64,000 nucleotides of DNA from Hymenobacter negativus (lineage in GTDB: Bacteria; Bacteroidota; Bacteroidia; Cytophagales; Hymenobacteraceae), in assembly GCF_016056375.1 (NCBI RefSeq), contig NZ_JAEDAE010000010.1:116333-180332 (forward strand). Reading direction: 5' to 3'. The position numbers and the translations under genes were made by a program. Positions 1-8,499 of this stretch are shown here, one piece after another; within the stretch, counting starts at the first letter, position 1; each line of letters begins with the position of its first letter. The notes beneath the pieces are model-generated. The model was not told where the DNA came from. It ran no database searches and worked only from the letters and a program-made list of their open reading frames with translations.

Positions 1-102
1 CATTAGTGCCAGCACCAGGCTGACTCCGGCCAGCACGCCCACCCGCCGCCAGGGCCAGGCGGCAACGTGTTTTTGGAGGCGACGGTGCAACGGCAAGGGC
101 AT
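1..102 (-). CDS. N-terminal fragment of a membrane or secreted protein (cut by window edge)
   Basis: An ATG at 102-100 opens a minus-strand frame that runs 34 codons without a stop to the left edge. The translated start is basic (MPLPLHRRLQKH, then WPWRR) and is followed by a hydrophobic stretch (VGVLAGVSLVLALM). That is the pattern of a signal anchor or first membrane helix. It lies 54 bases downstream of the thioredoxin-like gene on the same strand, so the two may be co-transcribed. Nothing in 34 residues identifies the family. It could be spurious, but the hydrophobicity pattern and the position argue for a real start. Confidence 0.5.
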   Translation of the reverse strand, partial: MPLPLHRRLQKHVAAWPWRRVGVLAGVSLVLALM

Positions 103-156
103 ATAATTCGGAATTGGGAAGGTGAAAATAGGGGAAATTTTGATTCAACCCCAATC

Positions 157-759
157 TTAGCCCAGCAGCGCCAGCAGCTCGTGCTGCATAGCCTGGCCAT
201 TATCGGCCTCGTACCACATATTCATGCCCTTTACTACCTGGTTGGTATGCAAAGATTTGTCGGCGTGCAGCTGCTGGCTCAGCCGCTGCGCCTCGGCCGG
301 GCGCGGGCCCCAGGTGCCCAGCTCGGCGCCGGAGGCCGCGTCGTAGCGGATGAGCTTGGGAATGCTGTTTTTGCCGTCGGTCTGGTGGGTGGCCATGAGC
401 TCGGGGTGCTCGGAGCGCAGGGCTACGTGCAAGGCGACGAGGCCCCGGCTTTCTTCGGCCAGATGCGCCAGGATGGGCAGGGTGTGGGCCGTGTCGCCGC
501 ACCAGGTTTCGCCCAGCACCAACCAGTGCTCGGGGCGGGGTAGCTGCCGGAGTTTTTCGACCAGCGCGGGCAGCAGCGGGCGGGCGTAGGCGGTGTCGAG
601 GTGCTGCTGGTTCTGGGCAGTGTAGCGGATGAGGCCCGGCAACTGCTCGGGGCCGGTGGTGCGGCCCTCAACGGCCAGCGTACCCATCAGCTCCCGGAAC
701 TCCGGATATGTGTAAGTCGACCCAGGCGCGGGCAAGTAAGCGGAAAGTGGATTGGACAT
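157..759 (-). CDS. Thioredoxin-family protein with a single active-site cysteine (WCGD)
   Basis: The product is about 200 residues if translation starts at the ATG at 759 (MSNPLSAYLPAPG). The frame is open further upstream, but that extension is arginine-rich and unlike a signal peptide. The core LVLGETWCGDTAHTLPIL is a thioredoxin beta-strand/active-site segment, and NSIPKLIRYD fits the cis-proline region (IP). The usual CxxC is replaced by C-G-D-T, so the second redox cysteine is missing and classic dithiol-disulfide exchange is unlikely. There is no export signal, so it is probably cytoplasmic. Similar single-Cys thioredoxin-fold proteins are common in Bacteroidota with no assigned role; a peroxiredoxin-like or scaffold role is a guess. 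Confidence 0.8.
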   Translation of the reverse strand: MSNPLSAYLPAPGSTYTYPEFRELMGTLAVEGRTTGPEQLPGLIRYTAQNQQHLDTAYARPLLPALVEKLRQLPRPEHWLVLGETWCGDTAHTLPILAHLAEESRGLVALHVALRSEHPELMATHQTDGKNSIPKLIRYDAASGAELGTWGPRPAEAQRLSQQLHADKSLHTNQVVKGMNMWYEADNGQAMQHELLALLG

Positions 760-927
760 CAGACGGATAAGGAAAAATGAAGGGGGAACGCGCAGCCTGG
801 GGCAACCCTGGGCCTGCCCGCGCCGGTACAACCGTACCCGCGCCCAGTGGTTCGGGTTGCGCGCGGGCGGGTTATTTTTCTACCTTGCGGCATCGCTTAT
901 CATTTACCCCCTCACCTTCGCTCTTTC

Positions 928-1200
928 ATGTCTCTGAAAAACTTCCTCCGCCCGCTCGCCGTGGCCTGCGCCCTCACCGCCACGTTTAGCGCCTGCAGCT
1001 CGGGCACCAAAGACGGCGACACCAACGTGGAGCGCGGCTACACCAAGAAAGGCCCCGCCGCCGGCACCGACGGCGTAGCCAACGGCGACTCGGCCACCGC
1101 CGGCCTCTCCCGCGACACCACCCACCACGTCACCGGCAAAGACCTGTATAAAGCCGCCGGCGACGCCAAAGACCGCAACCACGACGGCATTGCCGACTAG
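928..1200 (+). CDS. Small predicted lipoprotein
   Basis: The 90-residue product starts MSLKNFLRPLAVACALTA and carries a lipobox-like TFSAC at about residues 19-23, so it is probably lipidated and exported. The mature part is short and polar (DGDTNVERGYTKKG) and ends KDRNHDGIAD, resembling a single EF-hand/dockerin-like acidic loop. An earlier in-frame start at 847 would put the signal peptide mid-protein, so the ATG at 928 is preferred. A weak -7-like TACCTTGC lies about 40 bases upstream. A strong terminator follows at 1236-1267. No family is recognised. Confidence 0.7.
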   Translation: MSLKNFLRPLAVACALTATFSACSSGTKDGDTNVERGYTKKGPAAGTDGVANGDSATAGLSRDTTHHVTGKDLYKAAGDAKDRNHDGIAD

Positions 1201-1235
1201 TTTCCGGCCAATAGGCTTCAAATCAAGGCCCGCAA

Positions 1236-1267
1236 AAAAGGCCCGCTCCTTCCGGGGCGGGCCTTTT
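1236..1267. terminator. Bidirectional rho-independent terminator
   Basis: An A-run leads into a 10-bp GC stem (GGCCCGCTCC / GGGGCGGGCC, one G-T pair) with a TTCC loop and a trailing T-run. It sits between the convergent lipoprotein gene (plus) and the BtuG-like gene (minus) and can serve both. Confidence 0.85.
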
Positions 1268-1307
1268 CCATTTTTTGCAGAAGGAAAGGAGAAGTAGCGG
1301 AGCAGGC

Positions 1308-2435
1308 CTAGAAGAATACAAAGCCGTTGGGGGCGGCACCCACCACGGCTTCGTCGATTTTGCTGCCATCGGGCTGGTAGCGCGTCATCTTATCGGCCGA
1401 GAACGTGCCCGTGCCTGTGTAAATCGTCCCATTGTCGGGGTCGATGCCCAGGCCATAGAACAGCCCGTTGATGAAGGGCGTACCGGTCAGCGATGGCAGC
1501 GCGGCATCGGCGATGCCCAGGCGCACCACGCCGCCCAGGTAGCTAGCGGCATCGGTGGCGCGGAAGTAAAGCTGGTCGCCCGCCGGGTTGGTGTGAATAT
1601 CGACGGGCACGCGCTGGTTGGAAGCAAACGTGCGCGACGTGCCGCCGCTCGTTGGGTTGGCCGGGTCGAGGCCGTAGAGGCTGCCCGCGGTCGTGTTGGC
1701 GTAATCGATTCCCAAGTATTTTCCGTTCGCATCGTAGAGGTAGGCCACGAAGCCGCCGCACAGCACCCACAGGCGGTTGTTTTTGTCGAGCGCGAAGCTG
1801 TTGGGGGCGTCGCCCACGGTCAGGGTATTGGTGACGCGGTTGGTAGCAGGGTCGATGACGGTTACCGTGTTGCTGCCGTAGTTGGCTACGAATACCTTAC
1901 TGCCGGCCATGGTCAGGCGCTCGGGCATGCTCCCGGTGGCAATGCTGTCGACCACCGTGTTGGTAATCAAATCCACTACCTTGATGCCCGCGCGAATCGG
2001 GTTGTAGACCGAGTTATAAGTGCCCCATTGCGTTACGTAGGCCCGGCTCGTGCTGATGGGCAGGAAATAGCGGGGGCTGCTGAGCCCGGTCACCACGCCC
2101 ACGGATTTAAAATCGGGCAGCGACACGACTTCCACTTTGTTCGAGCCGTTCATTACGATGTAGCCGCGCTTGTCGCGCACGGCCATGCTCTGCGTCAGGT
2201 TACCCAGCCGGCGGCCGTTCACGCTCTGGAACACGTCGGCCGTCACCGCCTTCGTGCTTTTATCAAACAGCGAAATGGTACCGTTGCCGGTGCCACTGGA
2301 AAAAGCGCCTTCGTTGAGGACATAGACATTGTTTTTTTCCGCGGCCGGAGCCACGGTTACTTCCTTGTCGGGGCTGCAACCGGCCAAGCTTAGCAAGGCC
2401 AGCGCCGGAGCAATCAGATAGTTGGAAAAACGCAT
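1308..2435 (-). CDS. BtuG-like beta-propeller lipoprotein (YncE/DUF5074 type), probable surface cobalamin-binding protein
   Basis: The product is 375 residues. From the ATG at 2435 it has a lipoprotein signal (MRFSNYLIAPALALLSLAGC), while the longer open frame (from 2474) would bury it. The mature chain has repeated blade-like segments such as NNVYVLNEGAFSSGTG, RAYVTQWGTYNSVY, VFVANYGSNTVTVIDPATN and RLWVLCGGF, typical of YncE/DUF5074 seven-bladed propellers. It lies 43 bases downstream of the BtuB-like receptor, and the pair follows a cobalamin riboswitch. In Bacteroides, BtuG is a surface beta-propeller lipoprotein that captures B12 and sits on BtuB. This gene has the same fold class, lipidation and context, so a BtuG role is inferred. 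Direct binding residues cannot be verified here. Confidence 0.82.
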   Translation of the reverse strand: MRFSNYLIAPALALLSLAGCSPDKEVTVAPAAEKNNVYVLNEGAFSSGTGNGTISLFDKSTKAVTADVFQSVNGRRLGNLTQSMAVRDKRGYIVMNGSNKVEVVSLPDFKSVGVVTGLSSPRYFLPISTSRAYVTQWGTYNSVYNPIRAGIKVVDLITNTVVDSIATGSMPERLTMAGSKVFVANYGSNTVTVIDPATNRVTNTLTVGDAPNSFALDKNNRLWVLCGGFVAYLYDANGKYLGIDYANTTAGSLYGLDPANPTSGGTSRTFASNQRVPVDIHTNPAGDQLYFRATDAASYLGGVVRLGIADAALPSLTGTPFINGLFYGLGIDPDNGTIYTGTGTFSADKMTRYQPDGSKIDEAVVGAAPNGFVFF

Positions 2436-2478
2436 GGAAAAATAAAGAAGAGAAAAATGGGTGGTTGAATACAAGAAA

Positions 2479-4470
2479 TCAGAGCCAGCTCAGGCGCAGG
2501 CTAATGCCCAGAGCACGGGGCGGGGCCGGGCGCCCTTCATAGCTCTCGTAGGCGTGGTTGAGGAGGTTGGAGCCTTGCAGCAGCAGCAGCGCTTCGGCTC
2601 CGTGCAGGCGCACGGCGTAGCCCACGCTGCCGCCCAGCAGGCCGTAGCCAGGCAGGAAGGTTTGGGCAGTGGCATCGGTGTAGCGGTAGCTGGCGGCGCT
2701 GGTGGCAGCAGCCACGCGCCAGGCGTGCCAGGCGTAATCCAGGCTCAGGGTGCCGGTGTGAGCGGGCACGTAAGGCAGCGGCTGGCCTACAGGCACGAGG
2801 TCGTCGGGGGTGGCGCGGCGGGTGCGGGCCTGGGTGAAGGCGTAGGCCGCCCGGGCTCCGAGGCGGTGCGCGCCGCGCCGAAGCGTGAGGGCCGTGCTGG
2901 CTTCGAGGCCCTGCGTGAGCACCTGGCGCAAGTTGCGCGGCCGCCAGTAGCCTTCGGGGCCGGGCGTCCATTGCACCCAGTCGTCCACCAGTTGGCGGTA
3001 GCCGGTTAGCTCGGTTTGCAGGCTGGCGCGGGGCGCAAGCTGGGTGCGGTGCAGCAGCCCAGCCTCGTAGCCCAACCCGACTTCGGGGCGTAGGCTGGGG
3101 TTGCCGCCGGGGTTGAAGAACCGTTCGTTGAGCGTGGGGGCGCGGTAGCTGCGGGCTGCACTCGCTTTCAGCGTGAGTGCCTGAGCGGCGGAGTGACTGA
3201 ATGAATCCGGAGTTACACCATTCGTCCACAGGTCCCATTCCAGGCCAGCGGTGGGCGTGAGGGGGTTGCCCTGGGGCAGGGTGGCCTGGCGCAGGTTGGC
3301 GGTGAGGCGCAGGCGGGGCTGCGGGTCGTAGCGCAACAGGGCAAAAGCGGCGGCGCGGTTTTCGGTGGTCAGCGGGCTGGCGTATTCGCGGAAGGTGGTG
3401 CTAAAATGCTGCACCTCGGCCCCCACGCGCAGGGAGCCGCGTGCGCCCACGGCGGCCGTGTATTCGGCCTGGCCCTGGGTGGTGCGCACCCGCGAGTCGC
3501 TCGTCAGGCCGTCGTCGTGGTAGTTCAGCACGTCCTCAAACGCGGCGGCACGCACCAGCCACTGCGCCCGCGCCGAGGCCTGGTGACGGTAGCTGAGCAC
3601 CAGTCGGCGGCTTTGGTCGAGCTGCTCGGCGTGGCGGTTGGTACCGGTGGTGATGCCGGGCTGCACCTCGCGGTCGGTATCAGTAAACCACGCGCTGGCC
3701 GTGAGCTGGCCGGCCTGGCCCAGGCGCAGGGCCACTTCAGGGGCCAGGCTCCACTGGTGGCGCAGGGCGGCCCCGGCCAGCGTGCGCCGCACCGGCCCGC
3801 CAAATTCCTGGGTGGTGTAGGGGTAATTGTTGAGGGCCTGGCGGTAGCTGGCGGCCACGCGCATGGCCACGGCGGCGCTGGCGGTGCTCACCTCCGCGCT
3901 GCTGCCGCGCAGGCCAAAGCTGCCGGCATCGACCTGCACGCTGCCCCGCAGGCCGGGCCGCCAGTCGGGCGCCGTGCTCAGGAGCACGGCCCCGCCGATG
4001 GCACCGCTGCCGTAGAGGGCGGCGGCCGGGCCGGGCTGCACGGCCAGGCCGCTGTTGGCCCCCACGGGCAACAGGGCAAAGTCGTTCTGGCCCAGGGTGG
4101 GCAGCATGATGTTCAGGCCGTTCCAGAGCACGGCCGTTTGCTGGGCCGAGGTGCCCCGCATGCTGATGGAAGCCAGTTGGCCCGGTCCGTAGCTTTTGAT
4201 GTATAGCGGGGTGCGGTCCTGCAGCAGCTCGGCCACGGTGCCGTTGCGGTACTGGCTCAGGGTAGCGGAGTCGGCTTCGTAGTGGCGGCTGCCGGTGGCA
4301 AACCGCTCGGGGCCCACGGCGCGCACGTTCACCTCGGCCAGCCGGTGCAGCCGCCGGCTGAGCCGAGCCGAATCGGGCGGCGCGGCACGCGGCTGCTGGG
4401 CACGGGCCGCAGGGGCTCCGGCCAGCAATCCGCCGACTGCCGCTAACCAGGTGAATAAAAGACAACGCAT
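2479..4470 (-). CDS. btuB: TonB-dependent cobalamin receptor, BtuB-like
   Basis: The product is 663 residues, starting MRCLLFTWLAAVGGLLAG with a signal peptide ending near ARAQ. A plug domain follows: EVNVRAVG, GTVAELLQDRTPLYIKSYGPG, SISMRGTSAQQTAVLWNG, then AALYGSGAIGGAV. A beta-barrel with the receptor-typical SYRAPTLNERFFNPGGNPSL completes it, and it ends LRLSWL. The start at 4470 is chosen because the upstream open frame runs into untranslated leader. The gene lies directly downstream of a cobalamin riboswitch, which assigns the substrate better than the protein sequence does. The BtuG-like gene follows at 43 bp. Expression should fall when adenosylcobalamin is plentiful. Confidence 0.9.
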   Translation of the reverse strand: MRCLLFTWLAAVGGLLAGAPAARAQQPRAAPPDSARLSRRLHRLAEVNVRAVGPERFATGSRHYEADSATLSQYRNGTVAELLQDRTPLYIKSYGPGQLASISMRGTSAQQTAVLWNGLNIMLPTLGQNDFALLPVGANSGLAVQPGPAAALYGSGAIGGAVLLSTAPDWRPGLRGSVQVDAGSFGLRGSSAEVSTASAAVAMRVAASYRQALNNYPYTTQEFGGPVRRTLAGAALRHQWSLAPEVALRLGQAGQLTASAWFTDTDREVQPGITTGTNRHAEQLDQSRRLVLSYRHQASARAQWLVRAAAFEDVLNYHDDGLTSDSRVRTTQGQAEYTAAVGARGSLRVGAEVQHFSTTFREYASPLTTENRAAAFALLRYDPQPRLRLTANLRQATLPQGNPLTPTAGLEWDLWTNGVTPDSFSHSAAQALTLKASAARSYRAPTLNERFFNPGGNPSLRPEVGLGYEAGLLHRTQLAPRASLQTELTGYRQLVDDWVQWTPGPEGYWRPRNLRQVLTQGLEASTALTLRRGAHRLGARAAYAFTQARTRRATPDDLVPVGQPLPYVPAHTGTLSLDYAWHAWRVAAATSAASYRYTDATAQTFLPGYGLLGGSVGYAVRLHGAEALLLLQGSNLLNHAYESYEGRPAPPRALGISLRLSWL

Positions 4471-4472
4471 CC

Positions 4473-4504
4473 GAATCAAATTTTCGATTAAGAAAATTCG
4501 ATTC
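4473..4504 (-). promoter_or_regulatory. Hairpin abutting the btuB start codon
   Basis: Two 13-base arms (GAATCGAATTTTC and GAAAATTTGATTC, pairing through one G-U) enclose a 6-base loop and end two bases before the ATG. It could occlude ribosome entry and act as the expression platform of the upstream riboswitch. This is seen in the sequence; the function is inferred. Confidence 0.5.
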
Positions 4505-4639
4505 AAAATCTGTCGAAAGCCCTCTTCAAACGAAGAGAACCAGCACCAGACCGAGGCCGAAAAACAGTGGTGAAACGGGCCTGCCGAAACCGGCCCCTGT
4601 TCTCTTTCTCCATTCGTCCTCCGCGAATGCTGAACCTGT

Positions 4640-4835
4640 GAATGCCCGGGCAGGTCTCCTGGCTTGCTTCGCCGAGCAGGCAGCCTTCCCATTTAGTCGA
4701 TTGATAATCAATCAGCAAACAGTGGCATTCGTGGCCCGCTCCGATGTGAAGCGTACAGTTGCGGGGACAGCTCCGGCATTGAACCGGATTCCCTTTTCAG
4801 CCGCGCCCCGCGCTTGGGGTCTGGCACCTTGACGA
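4640..4835 (-). ncRNA. Cobalamin (B12) riboswitch
   Basis: Read on the minus strand, the conserved aptamer blocks appear in order: GGTGCCAGACCCC, GAAAAGGGAA, CCGGTTCAATGCCGGAGC, TGTCCCCGCAACTGTA, GCCACTG, GGGAAGGC, then AGCCAGGAGACCTGCC, which matches the B12-box. The order and spacing fit the AdoCbl aptamer family. A -7 promoter element lies immediately upstream (4838-4845), and the btuB-like gene starts about 170 bases downstream. Boundaries are approximate to about 10 bases because P1 was not folded. Confidence 0.95.
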
Positions 4836-4837
4836 GG

Positions 4838-4845
4838 CAAAGGTA
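4838..4845 (-). promoter_or_regulatory. Bacteroidota -7 element TACCTTTG for the B12 unit
   Basis: This is a perfect TAnnTTTG match on the minus strand. It places the transcript start at about 4832, exactly at the 5' edge of the riboswitch. No good -33 TTG is seen at the usual spacing. Confidence 0.65.
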
Positions 4846-4861
4846 CGGGAAGGACAGTTAG

Positions 4862-4911
4862 CAGTGAACAGTTCGCAATTATGGCCTTTGCTCACTGCTC
4901 ACTGTTCACTG
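4862..4911. repeat. Inverted repeat between btuB leader and the next gene
   Basis: The 11-base arms CAGTGAACAGT (4862-4872) and ACTGTTCACTG (4901-4911) are perfect complements. The right side also holds the near-repeat CACTGCTCACTGTTCACTG. It belongs to the class of intergenic palindromes found throughout this window. Confidence 0.6.
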
Positions 4912-4916
4912 AATTA

Positions 4917-5771
4917 TCACCGGCGCAGCGTGAAGCCAACGAAGTACTGGTGGTCGCTCAGGTTGTTCAGGGCGAGGTGCGTGCCGAAATCGAGTTGGAG
5001 ATTGTCGGTGACTTTGATGATGGGAGCAATATTAGTGGAGGCCTGCCAGCGGCGCTGTTCGGTATTCCACTGCGTCACCCCTTCGATGACCATGCCCAGC
5101 TTTTTGGCAAAATCCCACTCTATAGCGGCCGAGGGCATGAGGCCGAGGTAACGGCTACCCTGCTCGCGGTCGTAGTTGAGGTCGGTTTCGAGCTGGGCTT
5201 CAAGATTTATTTTATCGCTTAGCTCCACGTCGATGGGCAGCACGACGCCGTACTCGGGGGCCCCGTCGCCTACCTGCCCGCCGGTAGGCAGGCGCACGTA
5301 GCCGATAACCGACATGGCCAGCTTGCCGGCCTGGTCGTCGCCGAGGAAGTTGTGCTTCACGCGCACCGTCAGGTCGCCAAAGCCGGCGTGGCGCTCCTGC
5401 CACTCGTCGGAACCAGCGGGGCGCTGTTTGGCCACGCTGTAGATGGGCACTTCGAGCTGCACGTCGGTGCGGCGGCTCAGGCCCAGCTTGAGCATGGTGT
5501 AGGCGGCGTGCAGCTCGCGGGTTTTGTCGTCGTTGCCACTGCCACTGTTCAGCAGGCGCAAGCCGTCTACCTCCAGCTGGGCGTGGCCGGCATCCACGGT
5601 AAACGGACTTTCGGTGATGCCGGGACGGTCGGGTTGCAGCTCGCGCAGGCGGTTGCGCGGCACGGGCTTGCGCCAGCTGAAATGGGCCGAGTCGTAAGGA
5701 GAGCTTTTAGCCGGAGCTTGGGCCCAACTGAGCGAAGGCAACAGCAGAAGTAAGAGAAAAAAGTGCTTCAT
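4917..5771 (-). CDS. Outer-membrane barrel protein, phenol MetA-pathway transporter-like (Phenol_MetA_deg)
   Basis: The product is 284 residues with a signal peptide (MKHFFLLLLLLPSLSWAQ). The start at 5771 is preferred over the longer frame from 5807. The mature part opens with LQPDRPGITESPFTVDAGHAQLEV, the N-terminal signature of the family named after phenol-degradation MetA. Alternating barrel strands follow (TDVQLEVPIYSV, GDLTVRVKHNFLG, GYVRLPTGGQVGDG), and it ends VGFTLRR. The family name does not prove phenol transport; in Bacteroidota these are uncharacterised outer-membrane proteins. It lies 81 bp downstream of a TonB receptor and may form one unit with it and the Nramp gene. Confidence 0.8.
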   Translation of the reverse strand: MKHFFLLLLLLPSLSWAQAPAKSSPYDSAHFSWRKPVPRNRLRELQPDRPGITESPFTVDAGHAQLEVDGLRLLNSGSGNDDKTRELHAAYTMLKLGLSRRTDVQLEVPIYSVAKQRPAGSDEWQERHAGFGDLTVRVKHNFLGDDQAGKLAMSVIGYVRLPTGGQVGDGAPEYGVVLPIDVELSDKINLEAQLETDLNYDREQGSRYLGLMPSAAIEWDFAKKLGMVIEGVTQWNTEQRRWQASTNIAPIIKVTDNLQLDFGTHLALNNLSDHQYFVGFTLRR

Positions 5772-5852
5772 GGGCGCATCTACGCAGAAAATGAACCGTG
5801 GTGGCATTTTCTGAACACTATGTTAGCCCAAGCCCGACAGCAGCCTTCGGTT

Positions 5853-8312
5853 CTAAAACGGCACCAGCATTTTCACCGCCACGTTCCGGCCAGGGTTGTA
5901 GATGCCCGAGCGGCCGTTGGGCGCAGCCGCGTAGTATTCGAAGTATTTAAGGCGGTTGAGGTGGGCCTGGTAGGCGGTATCGAACACGTTGTCGACCTGC
6001 ACAATGAGCTGCACCACCGGCCGGCCGCCGGCAGTAGCCAGGGTGGTGCCCGCCCCCAGGCCCAGCAGGGCGTAGCCGGCCGTAGCGGTTTCGGTATTGT
6101 CGAGGGCGTAGAAGTGGTTTTGGCGGGCGCTGCCGTCCACCGTGGCCCGGAAGTAGGTGCCCGTGAGGCGGCCCTGGCCGCTGGGCAGCGTGGCACGCAC
6201 TTCGGAGCGGGCACGTAGTGGGGGGATGAGCGGCAGGTAGCGGGCGGATTCGCCCTGGCGTTCGAGCAGCTTGGCATCGGCGTTCTGGCCGTTCACGAAG
6301 GCCACGCTGTTGTTGAGCGCCAGCCACGGCAGGGCGGCGGGCCGCCAGTTCAGGGTCGCCTCCAGGCCGAACAGCCGGGCGGCCGACTGCTGGAACTGGT
6401 AGGTGGTGTTGCCGGGCACGATGACGACCGGCTGCCCGGCCTCGTTCAGCAAGCGCCCCTGATAAATGAAGTTCTGCACGTAGTTGTGGAACACTTCCAC
6501 CGAGGCATCGAGCGTGGTTTGGTGCCAGAGCACGCCCACGTCCTGCTGCCAGCTGAACTCGGGCCGGAAGTCGCGGTTGCCGAGGTACACGATGTGCGCG
6601 CCGGGGTCGAGGCCATTGGAGCCGGTTTCGGGGATGTTGGGGGCGCGGTAGCCCCGGGCCAGGTTGGCGCGCAGCGTGAGCTGTGCGCTGGCCACGTAGC
6701 TCGCCCCCACGCTAGCCGATACGCCCTGGTAGCGCTGCCGAAACGCCGGAAACGGCAGTTCCGCCCCCACCGCGCCGGGCCCGGCCGCGCCCACAAAGCC
6801 GGTGGCCGGGTTGGGGGCCAGGTGGAAATCATTCCAGGTCACGAGGCGGGTATCGTAGCGCAGGCCGCCGCTCAGCTCCAGCTTGCCCAGGGGCTTTTTC
6901 AGCAGCAGGAAGCCGCCCGCGTCCAGCAGGTTGTAATCGGGAATAGGGAAGTCGGTGGCGTTCTGGTGGCGGTTGAGCTGGCCCATGCCGTTGCTACCCA
7001 GGCTGATTTGCAGGCCCTGCCAGTCGGGCAGGTGGTAGCGCACATCGTAGGTGTAGGTGGTGAGGCGCAGGGCCAGGCCGGGCTGCCCGGGCGCGGTGGG
7101 GTGGTTGAATTCCTCCCGCGTGTTCTGCTGCGCGCCCAGCAGCAGGTGCAGCTCGCCCCCGCTCAGGTGCAGTTGCGTTCGGGTGAATACCCGATAGTGC
7201 CGGATGCGCTGGTGCAGCGGGCCGATGGCGTAGGAATTCAACTCGTCATCGCTCACCAGCGGCCGGCTTTTGACATCATCCAGCCCGCTCTCCGCCACCT
7301 GCCGGGTGAAACGGCGGCTGAGCGAGTCGCGGCTGCCGTCGGGGATTTCCTGCCGGTTGTCGTAGAGCGTGAGGTACCAGTGCGAGCTGCCCCATACCTT
7401 GCTCACGCCAGCCATTCCAGTCAGCGTCAGCTCCCGAAAGCCCGTGTTGTACACCGCACCGTCTAAGCTATTGCGGTAGTCGCGGGCCAGACGGTGGCTG
7501 GCGCGGAAACTGGTTTGGAAACCACTTTTCTGATAGTTCAGTCCCAGCGAATTCCCCACCAAACCATTAGCCGATTGGTACTCGTTGAGTGCTTCGCCCC
7601 GGAGCCGGCCCTCGGGGCCGCTGGGCAGGGCGGGCAGCAGGTTCACCACGCCGGCCACGGCATCGGAGCCGTAGAGCAGGCTGGCAGGGCCTTTCACCAC
7701 TTCCACGCGCTCAATGTCGTAGCCGTCCACCTCCACGCCGTGCTCGTCACCCCATTGCTGGCCTTCCTGCCGCAGGCCGTTGTAAAGGGTCAGCACGCGG
7801 TTGTAGCCCAGCCCCCGGATGAATGGCTTAGAAACGTTGGGCCCGGTGGTGACGGCGCTCAGGCCGGGAATGCCGCGCACGGCTGCGTCAATCACGTTGG
7901 TGTTGGCATTGAGGCTGATTTCGCGGCGGCTGAGCGTGGCAATGGGCACGGGGCTGCGCCGAATTTCGGTGGCCCGGCTCACGCCCGTCACCACCACTTC
8001 GCCGAGGTCAGCGGCCGCAGCTTGCAACAGGAAATCAACCGTTTGGGGCTGGCCGGCGGTTACCTCAGCGCGCTGCTCTATCGGCGCAAAGCCCACGGCG
8101 CTGGCCCGCAGGCGCACCGCCCCGGCCGGCACGCCGGTTAGCTCGTAATGGCCCGCCGCGTCGGCTACGGCTCCCAGCGTGGTGCCCACCACCGCTACAC
8201 TGGCAAACGGCACCGGCTGGTGAGTGGCACCACGCACTATACCATTAAGAGTAGATAACTGAGCAAAAGTCAGTTGCGGCAATAAAAAAATCAGTGTCAA
8301 TAATATTTTCAT
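5853..8312 (-). CDS. TonB-dependent receptor, probable metal or metal-complex uptake
   Basis: The product is 819 residues. The ATG at 8312 gives a clean signal peptide (MKILLTLIFLLPQLTFAQ). Residues about 22-110 are a carboxypeptidase-regulatory-like domain (GIVRGATHQPVPFASVAVVG). A DLGEVVVTG TonB-box region, a plug (FIRGLGYNRVLTLYNG, ERVEVVKGPASLLYGSDAVAGVVN) and a barrel ending in phenylalanine (KMLVPF) follow. The plug segment with WGDEHGVEV loosely recalls ZnuD-type metal receptors. The gene lies 187 bp downstream of an Nramp transporter on the same strand. A Mn/Fe/Zn substrate is therefore a reasonable inference, not shown. No riboswitch or metal-box palindrome was found in its own upstream region. 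Confidence 0.88.
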   Translation of the reverse strand: MKILLTLIFLLPQLTFAQLSTLNGIVRGATHQPVPFASVAVVGTTLGAVADAAGHYELTGVPAGAVRLRASAVGFAPIEQRAEVTAGQPQTVDFLLQAAAADLGEVVVTGVSRATEIRRSPVPIATLSRREISLNANTNVIDAAVRGIPGLSAVTTGPNVSKPFIRGLGYNRVLTLYNGLRQEGQQWGDEHGVEVDGYDIERVEVVKGPASLLYGSDAVAGVVNLLPALPSGPEGRLRGEALNEYQSANGLVGNSLGLNYQKSGFQTSFRASHRLARDYRNSLDGAVYNTGFRELTLTGMAGVSKVWGSSHWYLTLYDNRQEIPDGSRDSLSRRFTRQVAESGLDDVKSRPLVSDDELNSYAIGPLHQRIRHYRVFTRTQLHLSGGELHLLLGAQQNTREEFNHPTAPGQPGLALRLTTYTYDVRYHLPDWQGLQISLGSNGMGQLNRHQNATDFPIPDYNLLDAGGFLLLKKPLGKLELSGGLRYDTRLVTWNDFHLAPNPATGFVGAAGPGAVGAELPFPAFRQRYQGVSASVGASYVASAQLTLRANLARGYRAPNIPETGSNGLDPGAHIVYLGNRDFRPEFSWQQDVGVLWHQTTLDASVEVFHNYVQNFIYQGRLLNEAGQPVVIVPGNTTYQFQQSAARLFGLEATLNWRPAALPWLALNNSVAFVNGQNADAKLLERQGESARYLPLIPPLRARSEVRATLPSGQGRLTGTYFRATVDGSARQNHFYALDNTETATAGYALLGLGAGTTLATAGGRPVVQLIVQVDNVFDTAYQAHLNRLKYFEYYAAAPNGRSGIYNPGRNVAVKMLVPF

Positions 8313-8499
8313 AAATATTTTATTAGATATAAATGGACGCAGTGATTCTGTGCCGCAAAAGGTGCGGGTGCTAAGGGTGAAGCCCAATGCTGATTGGAAT
8401 GGGAGATGAACTACGACGGCGAGTTATCTACCCGCCTCACCCATTGGCTCGCTACCTACGATTTCGCGCACAAGCTGAGGCCAACAGGACTACAAGAAA

